Assembly: GCA_023055355.1 (NCBI GenBank) | Contig: JALJCS010000001.1 | Location: 100,301,381-100,365,380 of the forward strand | Direction of reading: 5' to 3' | DNA: 64,000 nucleotides | From: Agelaius tricolor | Taxonomy: Eukaryota > Chordata > Aves > Passeriformes > Icteridae | Part shown: in pieces, positions 55,501-64,000 of the stretch | Layout: each line of letters starts with the position of its first letter | How positions within the stretch are numbered: position 1 is the stretch's first letter | Translations under genes and position numbers: made by a program | The notes under the pieces: generated by a model | Databases searched by the model: none | Told to the model about the DNA's origin: nothing | What the model saw: only the letters and a program-made list of their open reading frames with translations

Positions 55501-58500
55501 ACAGAGAACAGCAATAGATACAAAGAAGACTAGAAAAGTAAATTATGAAGGAGAAGTGGAGGTAAAGAAACAACCCCTAAGAAAGGTAAACCAACAAAAG
55601 CAAAATCAGAAAGAGCAAAAAAGCAGAGATGATCTTAGTAACAAATATCTAAATATTATCTCAGCATCAAGTATAGAAAATAAAAAAATAGGAAAAACAA
55701 AAAAAGAATAAAGAACTTATCTGAATAGAAGAGTTGTACACCAGTGTACAACTGAACAGATTGCAAATAAGAAAAGTACGAGTCACATTCAACATATTTA
55801 GCCACTTTCAGCATATTTATACTGAAAAAGGCACCACTGACCTTCACCTTACTATTTTGAGTTTCTCCATTACTTGCAAAGTATCTAAACTTCTAAACTG
55901 CTGGGCTGTACTACTGACTCACTTTTATATATGTTATATCATAATAGAACAACATTCAGTAAAAACAGTCCACTTGCAAATTTAAAGCAATGTTTTCCCT
56001 ATGCTAAAACAAAAGTATGACCATTTTTTAATTTTTTAGCAATGTAAAATTTAAGAAAACAAGCCTTACTTTCTGGTAAAAGAGGAGGTAAGGAGAAGGA
56101 AAAACCCCTAAATACATCATCAAAAACTATGATGTTTATAAATCTTTATGTTTATTAACATAAGACTTTCTTTCATTATTTTCAGCCACAATTAAGACAG
56201 AAATACTCAGATTCTTGACACACTGACCAAGGTAAATATCAAGTGTACAAATAAATTTCTTCTCTGTAGATTTCTTTTGCTTAGGTAAGCACACCAAATA
56301 GAAGATCGCTGTTGCTCCTGCTTTGCACTGCTCTGCACTATGTCCAGCTGAATCATACTAATGGCAGGAATGTGCAAATCCACAGTAGATTCCATATAAA
56401 CATCACAGATTATATGGAAATGGTTGAACATGGTAAAATTTCTGCATTACATGGGAATAACAACACAGAGATGTAACATAATTCTACAATGAAAAGAACA
56501 ATTACAGTCTAAAGCAGTAACTAGCACATCTAGGTAAGCCTTCAGAAGAGCTAATGAACTCCAGTGAAACAACAAAACATATGAAGATAGTGATATTTTG
56601 TCAGTAAGTCTCAAGATCATAAATGAGGATGGTATACTTTCTATGAGAAACCTTTTTACTATTGACATTTGTGATGCATATGTTCAAGAAACAAGATTAA
56701 AAATACTTTCTGTTAAAAGAAGATATATTTTTCAAGAGAAATTATGTGACTGATGATGTAACTTACATAAAGAAACATCAAATTCCAACTGTTTTACAAA
56801 AGTTTGCCTGTAATCTATTGAAATGAGAATTTGCCTGCAAGTACTTTGGGCTGACTGTCCAGTGCAAGAAAAGAATCACAGTATGTAACAGGAAATATTA
56901 ACTAAACACTTGCTCCCACTCTCCATTAATGTCTATGTTGTTAAGAGGTAATTTTACAGTCTTTAGAATAAAGATCTATGAAAATCAACTAGGATAAATA
57001 AACTTAATACAGCATGTATCTTGACAGAGGCCTGCATGCCTGTTTTATTAAAAAGACGGAGTTATATCCCAAGCTTACTGAATAGCGGTTCTTTAGAGAC
57101 ACAAGCCTGTTACATTGGAAATAAAGAGCAGAAAAACAAATTTCAACAAAGTAAAAACACCACATCAAACCAAGCACTTTAATGTAAATTAATTAATTTT
57201 ATTAAGAGTCTTCATGGATTTACAAATCAGAGAGCTAATCTAAATTGCTTTGCAAATCTTAGTACAGATCCAACCTCTCTCTACCCATGAAACTGATCCA
57301 AAGGCATACTAAATACTTCAGAAGGACCTACACTGGGGAATATAGGTAGTTTGCCACCCACAAACAGAAAAAGGCACAAGATAAATATTCTCCAGATTCT
57401 CAATACCAATACAATAAATTTAAATTTTATACAGAAAAGTTACTACCTTGGTCATAAAACACTGTGTAGCTGTTCATATGGACAGCTTGGAAGAAGGAAG
57501 GCATAAAGAGGTAAGAAAACAGAGAAATAACTGTAAACCAAATTTTGGAATCTCAAAGTTACATTCAAAATTACTTCAAATGTAGGAGGAAAAATAAATG
57601 TACATTTGGCTTTAGTGAAAAGAGCCCAAAATGCCTAACACAGCCAGACATCACGCCAGCTAAAGAAAAGAGTATTTGTAGTCAGAAAAATTGGTTTGGC
57701 TTCGAAGATTCAGTAGCTAATAATGATTTCAGCAGAGGTAATGCTGCTTTTAACAATACACATGAAAACACAGGCTAAAACTAGAAAAAACAGACTGCAC
57801 TTTAGGGAAACACTTTCCCAGCGGCAATCCAGAGGGACAGGAAAAAAAGGGCAATTAAAAACATGTCCCTAACACATTTTGTGATTCTTACAGCAGCAGT
57901 CTTTATCATTTATGGTAAGTACCTGATTTGATAAACATACCCATAAACTAAATTAGTTAAAAGATTGATTTTAATATGAAATCTAGAAATGTCTCCAGAT
58001 TATATGCAATTAAAATTCCATTCCCTGTATTATAAATATAACAAATCAAACTACCCCAGTAAATGACATCCTGAAAAGCTACACAGTTTGTGATACCAAT
58101 TCAATTTACCTAGAATTACCAATTTATTATGAATGCTAAGTTATTTAGCTCACTGGCATGCAACCAGTATGACCTGCTATGTTCACAGGTGCATAAGCTT
58201 CTAACATGTCTTCCAGCAAGAACAAAACAAAACAGAAAACTTGTCACTAGGGCACCATTCAAAGTTGAAATAAGTGTGCTGCTCTTAAAATAATTCTGTA
58301 ATATTCTAAACTTCAGAGTTTCCACTTCTTATCAATGAATTGCTCAATAAGGTAAAGAAATCAACACAACACCAAAAGCATGCTTCCACACCCACTCACA
58401 CCACTCAAACATTTAAGATGGCCAAGAGCTGTTCTACTCAATATAATTTTCTACATTGCTCATGCACAGAGAACAACCACCCAAGCAAACCAACAAAAAG

Positions 58501-61500
58501 AAGCAGAGAGGCACCTAAAACATGATTTGGGACACTTCTGATTGCTTCAAGAATTTGGATTTCATTTATTTTTCAAAAGTTTCATTTTGTCCAATTCTGT
58601 CCTTTAACTGACAAGGAGAGCACTTATATCAATTTCTACTATCGACACAATGTCGTTCTGCTGATACCTACCTCAGGACAGGAAGAGCCCTCCATAATTG
58701 CTAAGCTCCTATGAGCTGCAGTGAATACGACATGGATAGTTTGTACCTTGATTCACAGAGGTAGTAGAACTTCTTAACTGTGCTGTAAGACCAATATTCT
58801 TCTCAGTCTAGCTCCATAAACCAGCAACCTAACTACATCTTTATAGTTTAGCAGTCACCCTTCACTAACACATTCTAAAAGGATTTCAGCATAATTTGAC
58901 CTCTACCCTATTCAGCTTGTGAGAGTCATAGAGTTATCTCTACCTCTGCTCAAAGCTATAACCAGGATCACCCACAAAGAATCTTGTTCCTTCTCTAAAT
59001 ATGTAATTATTCAATCAAAGCTGAAAAATAACCTTATATTATTACTCTGACCCCATTCTGTTACTCAGTGGCAATTACAGAGCAAGCTCAGCAAGTTTGG
59101 TCTGTTCTGTCTTTGGTTTCTGCTGGTCTTTGTCTGACCAACTTTGTTTGTCATCTAACTAAAGAAACTATCTCAATCTAGCACAATCTAGATTCAGGCA
59201 AAGAGATAAACATGAGACTACTTTATTGGTACTGATATAGTTCTGCCTATCAACAGATAGGCAACAAACATCCATTGTCACAGTCCTTCTATTTGTCATA
59301 TACTAGTACTGCTGACTGAGACCCTCGGTACAAAAAAGGCATGGACCTGGTGAAGCGTGTCCAGAGGAGGCCACAAAAATGACTGGAGGCTGGAACACCT
59401 GTCCTTTGAAGAAAGGCTGGCAGAGTTGGGGTTGTTTGCCTGGAGAATACATGGACACCTCATTGCAGCCTTTTAATACTTAGAAGGGGCTTATAAGAAC
59501 AGACTTTTTAGCATGGTCTGTAGTGACAGGACAAGGGTAATGGTATTAAACTAAAAGAGAGTAGCTTCAGATTGGATGTAAGGGAGAACTTTTTTATTAT
59601 GAGGGTGGTGAAACACTGAAAGAGGTTGCCCAGAAAAGCAGTGGATCCCCGTGCCTGGGAACCTTCAAAGTCAGGTTGAACTGGGCTATGAGCAACCTGA
59701 TCTAGTTGAACACAGACATTGCAGAGGGGCTGAACTAGACAACCTTTAGAGGTCCCTTGCAAACCACATCATTCTATGATCTTATGCTACTATTCACCCC
59801 AAGAGATATAGTTATAATTCAACATACAAAATGTGTTTTCTGGATACATGTCTCTGTATTTCTTATAGGCATGCACTTGAACTGTCTAAAGGACGTACAA
59901 TCAATTGCTACCAGTATCCATCACATACAGTCAGGTAAGAGGTAACTCACCAAAACCAGAGCTTAGTATTAACAAAAAGCTTAGTTCTTGATGAATGATG
60001 CACAATATAAACCAAACCCTAAAGCTGAGCAAAACATATTGATGAGTAACAACTTTGGATCAGGCCAGTAAAAACTACCAACAAAAACTGATACCCATGC
60101 AGCAGTAAGAAAGAGAGCAGGAAGCAAACCCACACTCAAAACCAACTTAAGAGCAAGAGAGGAGTTTTTGCTTTTGAAAACAAAAATACATGATCTCCAA
60201 AATAAAGCAGAGAAAATGTCACAATCTTGAGAAAGTAGCCATGTGGGTAAGAAGTAGGCCTGAATCAAGCCCTGCTCATATACTCATATACCCACATAAG
60301 AAATTTCACACTTACACAGCTGAGTTAAAGGCATATAAAGATAGTATTTTGTTTGTGCCTAGGTTTTCTACTCCTGAACTCAGCTCAAATCTGCTTTCAA
60401 AGAAGAATTAGGGAGCCATGCCTTCTGCTCCTCCATTTTATCTAGAAGATCTGATTACTATTTTAGCTACAACACCTGTCCTCAGTTTAACTATTACTAC
60501 CTTTATCTCTCCTGATTGCTCACAGCAGTCAAGTAAGCCGTAGCATGAAATATGCACCACTTTAAAACTTCTACAAAACAGAATTCTACAATACAAGAAG
60601 CATCAAATATGATAAATCTATCTTTTGCTGGTCTGTGAATTAATTTCCATGAGCACTTTGTTCCTTTTCTTAAACTGTTTAATGGGTTATGCAAAATATA
60701 GAATATATTAAAGCAAGTTTTGTCAGGAGAGTTATGCTTTTTTACTTTTTAGACAAATTGAACTTGGCATACAGATGAGCTTCCATCTAAACTGGGAAAA
60801 ATAGCTTTTGCATGGCTTAATTCATACAGAGGGTACTACCACCTTGAATAACCACATTCTTACCAGCAGACTACATCAGCAGTGTTAGATCACCAACAGT
60901 GTCAGAAAAATCAAATAAATCACAACTATGAACTTTCAAAATATGAACTTTCAAGGAAAAAAGACAAGCAAAGAAACCATACTTTGAACTGATACTCGTT
61001 ATTCTTAACTAAAAAATTTTAAGCACATACTGAAGTCCTACCATGTCAGAGTAAGGACAGTTCTTATCAAGACCTACAAAGAGCAAGCAACAACAAGAAC
61101 ATTTCATGTTCTTTTGGATACCCTACATTAATGCCAAATTACACATTTTAATTTCTTTACTGAAATGTGGCTCTACTGGCGCTTTCAGATTTAAAAAGAA
61201 AACATTAAATTCATAAATCAAATCAGCTTTGAATCCCTTAGTCTTCTGACAGCCTGAAAAAGCAGCTCCCAAATAAATGCATTCACTCAACTATTTTTAA
61301 GGACCTTAAGATTAATTTTGATTATTTAAGTAGTAATAGTACTAATTATTGCACTACTGATCACTTTCAGGACAAATACATGCCAGGAAGCACCTGAAAG
61401 TTTGTCCATACCTTCCAAAATATCCAGCTGTACCCTATGAGTTAATTCAAGAATTTTAAATGCAGTACAGGTTTGTTGGAGGATGCACAGGATGCAATAT

Positions 61501-62959
61501 AACAAACAAATTTGCAAGTGAGGGGGAATTTGGTTTAGTTATGTACATTATATGGCCTTACACATTTTAAAAGGGATACGATTTTTGTTTGGCAGGCTAC
61601 TGAGAAAAATGTGTAGGAATACAGACTATTGCAAGAGTATACCAAAGCATTAAGGATGGCCTCAAAAATGTTCTTCTGAAGTAGGAAAAAAATGCCAAAT
61701 ATCTTGTTTTGGCTTGATAGCTCACTTTTTCATTACCTTAAACAGTATAATCTTTGATTTACAGTTTTCCATTATGTAATACCACCTAATTTAGTGACGG
61801 TGAAAATTTAGTCTGTTAGTAACAGTAAAATATACGTAAGGAAATGATGAAGATTTTCAGAAGCAGTTATAAAACTTACTCAAAAAAATTAAATATTGAG
61901 ATAATAATTTTCTGCAATTTCTGCATTAATTTTGCAAATTTTCTGCAAAATTCTGCAAAATTTTCTGCAATAATCTACAACACTTCTAGTAATGAAGCTA
62001 AAAAATTTTGTTTTTTAAACTTCCAGTCAAATAAAGAACACTACTAAGAACAGAGTATATTTTTGTCTGTAGCATCAAATTCAGTGTAATTATTCCAATT
62101 CTTCATACAAATTAATCATTTTAGGGATTGGATCATCCCTTTTTTTTTTTTAATTTTCTAAAATTACTCAATAAATTCTAAGATTATTTTCATTTAAAAC
62201 TTTGGTCTAAATTGTTCCCAAATCAGGTATTCCAAACAGTAAAAAATAATTTTATGATCATTCCAGGGTCTTGAAGCCAACCAGAAGCACCCAGAATCCA
62301 GAAACAGCTCAGTACCAGAAGGCCTAGCATTAACAGAGCAACCCTGAGGTCAGTAATTTGTATAACTCTCCTGCACCTACTGCTACTCTAGAAATACGGT
62401 ATTTTTTGAGCCAACCAGTGACTTCAGTGATCAGGCTCACCACCTACACTAAACAAATCTTGACTCTCGTTGGAAGTAACTGACAGACAAGGCCTAGGCT
62501 ATTTCTGATCCACATAAGGAGCTTTCCTCGATTGTTACACTACAAAATTAACAATTCCTGCACATAGTTTACATGCCAGGCATGTATGAAGTGCATTGAA
62601 AAAGGGCAGCAAGGTGACAGAAATACCAACTTCTTATTTCTAAGTTATGAAAAAGGGTTGGTACTAGAGTGAAACTGTATTTTAAATTGTAATCTTAGAA
62701 AATTGTAAGATTTACCTGTAGAACAAGGCATCTGGAAATTGGGGTCATTGCTATCCAAAACAGGCAAACAGAACTGGGCACTTGCAGATCCTAGCATAGG
62801 ATCCTTATCGCTGAGCATGTTCTTCAGCGAATCCTCTAAGACATTTTGACTTGCACTAAAATCCTCACAGACTTCATTCTCCAGGTTGGATTCTAGAAAT
62901 AGGGCATCATCTAATTGTTCAGTAGGAATTAAATGGTTAAATGTATCAACTACATCCAT
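24025..62959 (-). CDS. PHF3: PHD finger protein 3 (PHF3), complete coding region in 15 exons
   Basis: PHF3 is a nuclear protein that binds the Ser2-phosphorylated C-terminal repeat of RNA polymerase II through its SPOC domain and, through its TFIIS-like domain, competes with elongation factor TFIIS (published work on human PHF3). The exons, 5' to 3', are 62959-62716, 53359-53198, 52101-50283, 39715-39391, 38366-38189, 36678-36528, 36401-36245, 35212-35096, 33008-32877, 32455-32323, 31824-31632, 30025-29878, 28764-28675, 27512-27317 and 26195-24025. All junctions are GT/AG and keep frame. The total is 6216 nt, or 2071 residues, against about 2039 in human. Order: acidic N-terminus, disordered S/T/E-rich region (136-730), PHD (732-781, C4HC3), TFIIS central domain (about 935-1060), SPOC (about 1206-1358), disordered region, proline-rich segment, charged tail from about 1905. 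The start MDVVDTFNHLIP matches the human start. EYS converges from the other side. Confidence 0.96.
26196..27316 (-). other. PHF3: PHF3 intron 14
   Basis: About 1.1 kb, AT-rich, including A runs near 26720. No gene, RNA or recognisable transposon seen. Confidence 0.8.
27317..27512 (-). CDS. PHF3: PHF3 coding exon 14 (SPOC domain core)
   Basis: Acceptor GTGAACAG (AG 27514-27513), donor GTAAGT (27316). It encodes residues 1284-1348 plus one base, including ICVVRFTPVTEEDQISY, FAYFSSRKRYGVAANN and YLIPLG. By colinear comparison R1311 and R1313 of the SSRKRY stretch fall at the basic surface that contacts the phosphorylated CTD in human PHF3 (human numbering about 16 lower). Confidence 0.95.
27513..28674 (-). 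other. PHF3: PHF3 intron 13, with a CR1 fragment
   Basis: About 1.16 kb. Roughly 440 bp of it (27960-28400) is a degenerate CR1 fragment lying opposite to PHF3 transcription. The rest is unremarkable. Confidence 0.8.
27960..28400 (+). repeat. Degenerate CR1 LINE fragment
   Basis: Matches the CR1 reverse-transcriptase 3' region in order: GGCAAAATGCAAAATCTTGC, CTATGCACCAGAACTGGCTG, CCTGGTGGACAAG, CAAGAAGGCCTACTGCAATC, GAGACACCACCTGG, CCAGCAAAGAGCCACTGAGATG. It is diverged and lacks the terminal tail, so it is an old internal piece. Confidence 0.85.
28675..28764 (-). CDS. PHF3: PHF3 coding exon 13 (SPOC domain)
   Basis: Acceptor TCTCATAG (AG 28766-28765), donor GTAAGA (28674). It is 90 nt, phase 0 on both sides, residues 1254-1283: DLPDSIQVGGRISPHTVWDY, then VEKIKASGTK. 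It is nearly identical to human and falls in the middle of the SPOC fold, so skipping would break the domain without shifting frame. Confidence 0.94.
28765..29877 (-). other. PHF3: PHF3 intron 12
   Basis: About 1.1 kb of AT-rich DNA. Nothing recognisable seen in it. Confidence 0.8.
29878..30025 (-). CDS. PHF3: PHF3 coding exon 12 (start of SPOC domain)
   Basis: Acceptor TTATTTTAG (AG 30027-30026), donor GTAATT (29877). It encodes residues 1204-1253. The sequence LARLNFIWKGFINMPSVAKF, then AYPVSG, is the first strand and helix of the SPOC fold, the part of PHF3 that reads the phosphorylated polymerase tail. Confidence 0.94.
30026..31631 (-). other. PHF3: PHF3 intron 11
   Basis: About 1.6 kb. 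A more C-rich block lies at 30350-30610 with two overlapping plus-strand frames (30364-30573 and 30407-30622) that match nothing I know. No transposon identified. Confidence 0.75.
31632..31824 (-). CDS. PHF3: PHF3 coding exon 11
   Basis: Acceptor TTTCCTGCAG (AG 31826-31825). The donor is taken as AAA|GTAATA (31631-31630), weaker than its neighbours but the only nearby site that keeps frame with the next exon. It encodes residues 1140-1203 plus two bases: RMAPPTDDVSGKKVKVSVGV, then DNEAESIADALSSTSSILAS, both strongly conserved with human. Confidence 0.9.
31825..32322 (-). other. PHF3: PHF3 intron 10
   Basis: About 0.5 kb, AT-rich, nothing recognisable. Confidence 0.8.
32323..32455 (-). CDS. 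PHF3: PHF3 coding exon 10
   Basis: Acceptor TTTTCTTAG (AG 32457-32456), donor GTAATT (32322). It encodes residues 1096-1139 plus one base. An acidic segment is followed by HLFDLNCKICIG, a conserved short motif with a CxxC pair seen at the same place in human PHF3. Confidence 0.92.
32456..32876 (-). other. PHF3: PHF3 intron 9
   Basis: About 0.42 kb, AT-rich, nothing recognisable. Confidence 0.8.
32877..33008 (-). CDS. PHF3: PHF3 coding exon 9
   Basis: Acceptor TTTTCACAG (AG 33010-33009), donor GTAGGA (32876). It is 132 nt, phase 0 on both sides, residues 1052-1095. The sequence TIEMIEKEQREVERRPITKI, then THKGEIEIE, is a charged helix following the TFIIS fold, then an acidic linker. Skipping would keep frame. 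Confidence 0.94.
33009..35095 (-). other. PHF3: PHF3 intron 8
   Basis: About 2.1 kb. It contains the long T run and (GTT)n at 34557-34609. Otherwise AT-rich with no gene or clear transposon. Confidence 0.8.
34557..34609. repeat. T38 homopolymer followed by (GTT)5
   Basis: An unbroken run of about 38 T, then GTT repeats, preceded by further T-rich DNA from about 34527. On the minus (PHF3 sense) strand it reads as AAC repeats followed by poly-A. It may be the tail of an unrecognised retroposed sequence or a simple repeat; run length in an assembly is often unreliable. Confidence 0.9.
35096..35212 (-). CDS. PHF3: PHF3 coding exon 8 (end of TFIIS central domain)
   Basis: Acceptor TTCTTCTAG (AG 35214-35213), donor GTGAGA (35095). 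It is 117 nt, phase 0 on both sides, residues 1013-1051. It reads ILFKKVLKGEVTPDHLIKM, then SPEELASKELAAWRQREN, the typical closing helices of the TFIIS central domain. Confidence 0.95.
35213..36244 (-). other. PHF3: PHF3 intron 7
   Basis: About 1.03 kb. A purine-rich block at 35820-36160 on the plus strand gives chance open frames. No gene or transposon seen. Confidence 0.75.
36245..36401 (-). CDS. PHF3: PHF3 coding exon 7 (TFIIS central domain)
   Basis: Acceptor CTTATAG (AG 36403-36402), donor GTATGT (36244). It encodes residues 960-1012, including AAKVATRIERELYSFF, DTDAKYKNKYRSLMFNLKD and PKNN, the hallmark core of TFIIS domain II. Nearly identical to human. The intron before it is only 126 bp. 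Confidence 0.95.
36528..36678 (-). CDS. PHF3: PHF3 coding exon 6 (linker and start of TFIIS central domain)
   Basis: Acceptor TTTTGGTAG (AG 36680-36679), donor GTAAAG (36527). It encodes residues 910-959 plus two bases. A lysine-rich EIKKKKNEKG leads into SADQIRQSVKQSLKEILMKR, the first helix of the TFIIS central (domain II) fold. Confidence 0.92.
36679..38188 (-). other. PHF3: PHF3 intron 5, with a perfect hairpin
   Basis: About 1.5 kb, very AT-rich. The one notable element is the 18-bp inverted repeat at 37224-37263. Confidence 0.8.
37224..37263. repeat. Perfect 18-bp inverted repeat with a 4-nt loop
   Basis: Arms 37224-37241 (AATAATTCAAATAATGGA) and 37246-37263 are exact reverse complements around TAAG. 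The identity stops immediately outside the arms. Confidence 0.9.
38189..38366 (-). CDS. PHF3: PHF3 coding exon 5
   Basis: Acceptor CTTTCAG (AG 38368-38367), donor GTACCA (38188), phase 0 to phase 1. It encodes residues 851-909, beginning ESGDGKNLPESRDSDTKKGQ, a basic low-complexity linker between the PHD and TFIIS domains. The end is fixed by frame with the next exon: the split codon gives glycine, then VHEKQE, as at the matching place in human. Confidence 0.88.
38367..39390 (-). other. PHF3: PHF3 intron 4, with a short CR1 remnant
   Basis: About 1.0 kb of AT-rich DNA. A short CR1-tail remnant lies at about 39118-39175; nothing else is recognisable. Confidence 0.75.
39118..39175 (+). repeat. 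Short CR1 tail remnant
   Basis: GGACTTCAATGATCTTTATG, then TGTCCCTTCCAACTCAGGA, followed by TGTTCTATATG, resembles the last 50 or so bases of CR1 (GATGATCTTTAAGGTCCCTT type). Short and diverged. Confidence 0.55.
39391..39715 (-). CDS. PHF3: PHF3 coding exon 4 (core of the PHD finger)
   Basis: Acceptor TTTTCAG (AG 39717-39716), donor GTGAGT (39390). It encodes residues 742-850. The six remaining PHD ligands are C747, C750, H755, C758, C778 and C781, within VGCGRCDDWFHGDC and YVCVKC, completing a C4HC3 finger. The tryptophan two residues before the histidine is the usual PHD aromatic. A less conserved K/E-rich linker follows, ending KHKVKIFRR. Confidence 0.95.
44211..44236. repeat. 11-bp perfect inverted repeat, 4-nt loop
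   Basis: TTTAAGGACTT (44211-44221) pairs with AAGTCCTTAAA (44226-44236) around CAAC, within PHF3 intron 3. Confidence 0.8.
46513..46541. repeat. 10-bp perfect inverted repeat, 9-nt loop
   Basis: TTTTAACGAC (46513-46522) pairs with GTCGTTAAAA (46532-46541). Contains a rare CpG in each arm. Confidence 0.75.
49523..49552. repeat. 15-bp tandem dimer
   Basis: TAAAGGAATAAAGGA occurs twice without gap; each unit is itself a near-duplicate of TAAAGGA. Confidence 0.8.
50283..52101 (-). CDS. PHF3: PHF3 coding exon 3 (large disordered exon plus start of the PHD finger)
   Basis: At 1819 nt this is the second-largest exon. Acceptor CCTTCCTAG (AG 52103-52102), donor GTGTGT (50282). It encodes residues 136-742, rich in S, T, E and K with few hydrophobics, hence probably disordered. 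Near its end are LQPRQRRSSKSLSLDEPPLF, well conserved with human, and CGFCKKPHGNR, the first two zinc ligands (C732, C735) of the PHD finger. The remaining ligands come from the next exon, over 10 kb away. If the donor is not used, the frame runs on for about 47 codons to a stop ending at 50141. Confidence 0.95.
52102..53197 (-). other. PHF3: PHF3 intron 2
   Basis: About 1.1 kb, AT-rich, nothing recognisable. Confidence 0.8.
53198..53359 (-). CDS. PHF3: PHF3 coding exon 2
   Basis: Acceptor TTTTCCAG (AG 53361-53360), donor GTGATT (53197). It is 162 nt, phase 1 to phase 1, so skipping would keep frame. It encodes residues 82-135: VTGLDDTMDEEGVKESGNDT, then a basic SPRKSPRLMAQ motif that closely matches human PHF3. 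Confidence 0.93.
59336..59788 (+). repeat. CR1 LINE 3' fragment
   Basis: CATGGACCTGGTGAAGCGTG, GTCCAGAGGAGGCCAC, GACAGGACAAGGGTAATGG, GAGGTTGCCCAGAAAAGCAG, then TTAGAGGTCCCTTGCAAACC and a CATTCTATGATCTTATG tail give the full 3' 450 bp of a CR1 element, antisense to PHF3. Confidence 0.92.
61908..61971. repeat. Imperfect TTTTCTGCAAAA tandem array
   Basis: The core TTCTGCAA recurs about five times within 64 bp with variable spacing, in PHF3 coding intron 1. Confidence 0.75.
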
Positions 62960-62984
62960 GAAGACTCCTGTGTGTCTTTCAGCC
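62716..62984 (-). CDS. PHF3: PHF3 coding exon 1 with start codon
   Basis: The exon opens after a TTTCTATAG acceptor (AG 62986-62985). It has 25 nt of 5' untranslated sequence, then ATG at 62959-62957, and ends at 62716 before GTAAAT, leaving one base of a split codon. It encodes residues 1-81, an acidic segment beginning MDVVDTFNHLIPTEQLDDAL. The acceptor shows that at least one further noncoding exon lies to the right. This ATG is chosen because the protein start matches human PHF3; the upstream in-frame bases belong to the UTR. Confidence 0.93.
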
Positions 62985-64000
62985 CTATAGAAAGACAAGA
63001 AAAATACCATAAGAAAATAAGCTACAAACTGTAAAACACCTAAGACACCAGCACATTTTTTGGCTCTTGTGTTTTATAAAGAATGCTTAAGGTATTTAAG
63101 AATTATAAAAACAAATAAAAAACTGCTTATGGCTTAGTATGGCCCACTAAAAATCATAACTAAAAATCAATTCCCTAATTATTTTTAAAAGAAATTCCAT
63201 GCTAATCTCCTCTATCAGCATCTGAATGCTGACACTTCTACAGAGTGTGAATAACAAAGGTAACTAAACAGCTTCTTTTTAAAATGTTTAACTCTTAACC
63301 AGCCCAAGCAGATAGGAGACCAGAGGAGGAGGATATCAAGAACAAGTGAACCTGGAGATAGCAGCACTGTGAGCATGACTTTCTTCATTTTAAACGTACA
63401 AATGTGAGGTCAGCTTCCACTAACATCAATGGAGCTGATAAGGTTCCAGAGCCTGCCATACTATTAATATGGTGTACTACTGAGAAGAACTATATTTCTG
63501 TTCAAAGAGCAACTACCAGATACTTCATAGCAAGATAGTATTTTTAAACAGCAAGGTTTTATTTCTATTATTTTTCATCCATCAATACAGTCAATAAAAA
63601 TACATCAATTTTATACGAAAAATCTGATTTCAATCAGGTACATGAGAATTCTGAGCTGGCATCAAAAGGAGGACCCTTTGAAATTTCAATTTTGAAGAAG
63701 TTTAGATGAATGTCTAGAAGTCTACATAAGGAATTGTATACAAAGATGGCAATTGCATTTTACAAGGAATTCTTTATTTTCTAGATCTTCTTTGCAATGC
63801 AGCAGAAGTGGAAGTACTGAAGCAAAGACTTAACTATTAAGTATGTATAAGTAAACATGGAAACTAAGAATGGAAAAAAAGTCAGCAAAATACTTTGGAA
63901 GTTTTGCTTTAGCATATCCTCAAAGTGGACAAAGATAACCATAATAAATATGATCAGACAGGAAAGGAAAGTAAGGAAAATGGAGCAGTGCAGTACTGCC
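62985..64000 (-). other. PHF3: PHF3 5' intron upstream of the first coding exon
   Basis: The acceptor at 62986-62985 shows this is intron, continuing beyond the window toward a noncoding first exon. It is AT-rich with no CpG-rich promoter-like segment, so the promoter is not here. Confidence 0.7.

Larger units (their letters stand above)
53360..62715 (-). other. PHF3: PHF3 intron 1 of the coding part (about 9.4 kb)
   Basis: A phase 1 intron between coding exons 1 and 2. It holds one CR1 fragment (about 59336-59788) and a short TTTTCTGCAA-type repeat at 61908-61971. No exon or RNA gene is apparent; open frames such as 57545-57778 plus are short and unassigned. Confidence 0.82.

Noticed and set aside
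59508..59762. 84-codon minus-strand frame
   Set aside because: Antisense of a CR1 3' end.
1..64000. CRISPR arrays, phage, operons or other prokaryotic systems
   Set aside because: Spliced vertebrate genes and CR1 repeats fill the window; there are no regularly spaced repeats or compact gene strings.

Overview
The window is vertebrate nuclear DNA, almost certainly from a bird. It has AT-rich introns of up to about 10 kb, canonical GT/AG splice sites, and dispersed repeats that are nearly all CR1 LINE fragments, some ending in the 8-bp tail typical of avian CR1. I saw no mammalian SINEs. I cannot name the species from sequence alone.

Two protein-coding genes lie tail to tail. Plus strand, 1 to about 20.6 kb: the 3' end of EYS (eyes shut homolog), a secreted photoreceptor matrix protein with EGF and laminin-G domains. 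Two coding exons are present (8699-8860 and 18813-20011, stop at 20009-20011). The rest of the left 19 kb is EYS intron carrying CR1 fragments and simple repeats. Between about 20.6 and 22.6 kb lies intergenic or untranslated sequence.

Minus strand, from about 22.6 kb to beyond the right edge: PHF3 (PHD finger protein 3), a nuclear regulator of RNA polymerase II elongation. All 15 coding exons are here, from the ATG at 62959-62957 to the TAA at 24027-24025. Their lengths sum to 6216 nt, an exact multiple of three, giving 2071 residues. Every junction keeps frame, so the reading is self-consistent. Domain order is acidic N-terminus, long disordered segment, PHD finger (about 732-781), TFIIS-type central domain (about 935-1060), SPOC domain (about 1206-1358), a second disordered segment, a proline-rich stretch and a highly charged R/E/K/D tail. 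The 5' noncoding exon(s) and promoter lie to the right of the window.

The same convergent EYS-PHF3 order is known in human, so this looks like an old conserved linkage and not a cassette of co-functioning genes. I found no CRISPR array, viral genome, RNA gene or novel multi-gene system. The points most worth a second look are a perfect 18-bp inverted repeat in a PHF3 intron, a coding-like but interrupted block in the last EYS intron, a 38-nt homopolymer tract, and the intron that splits the PHF3 zinc finger.
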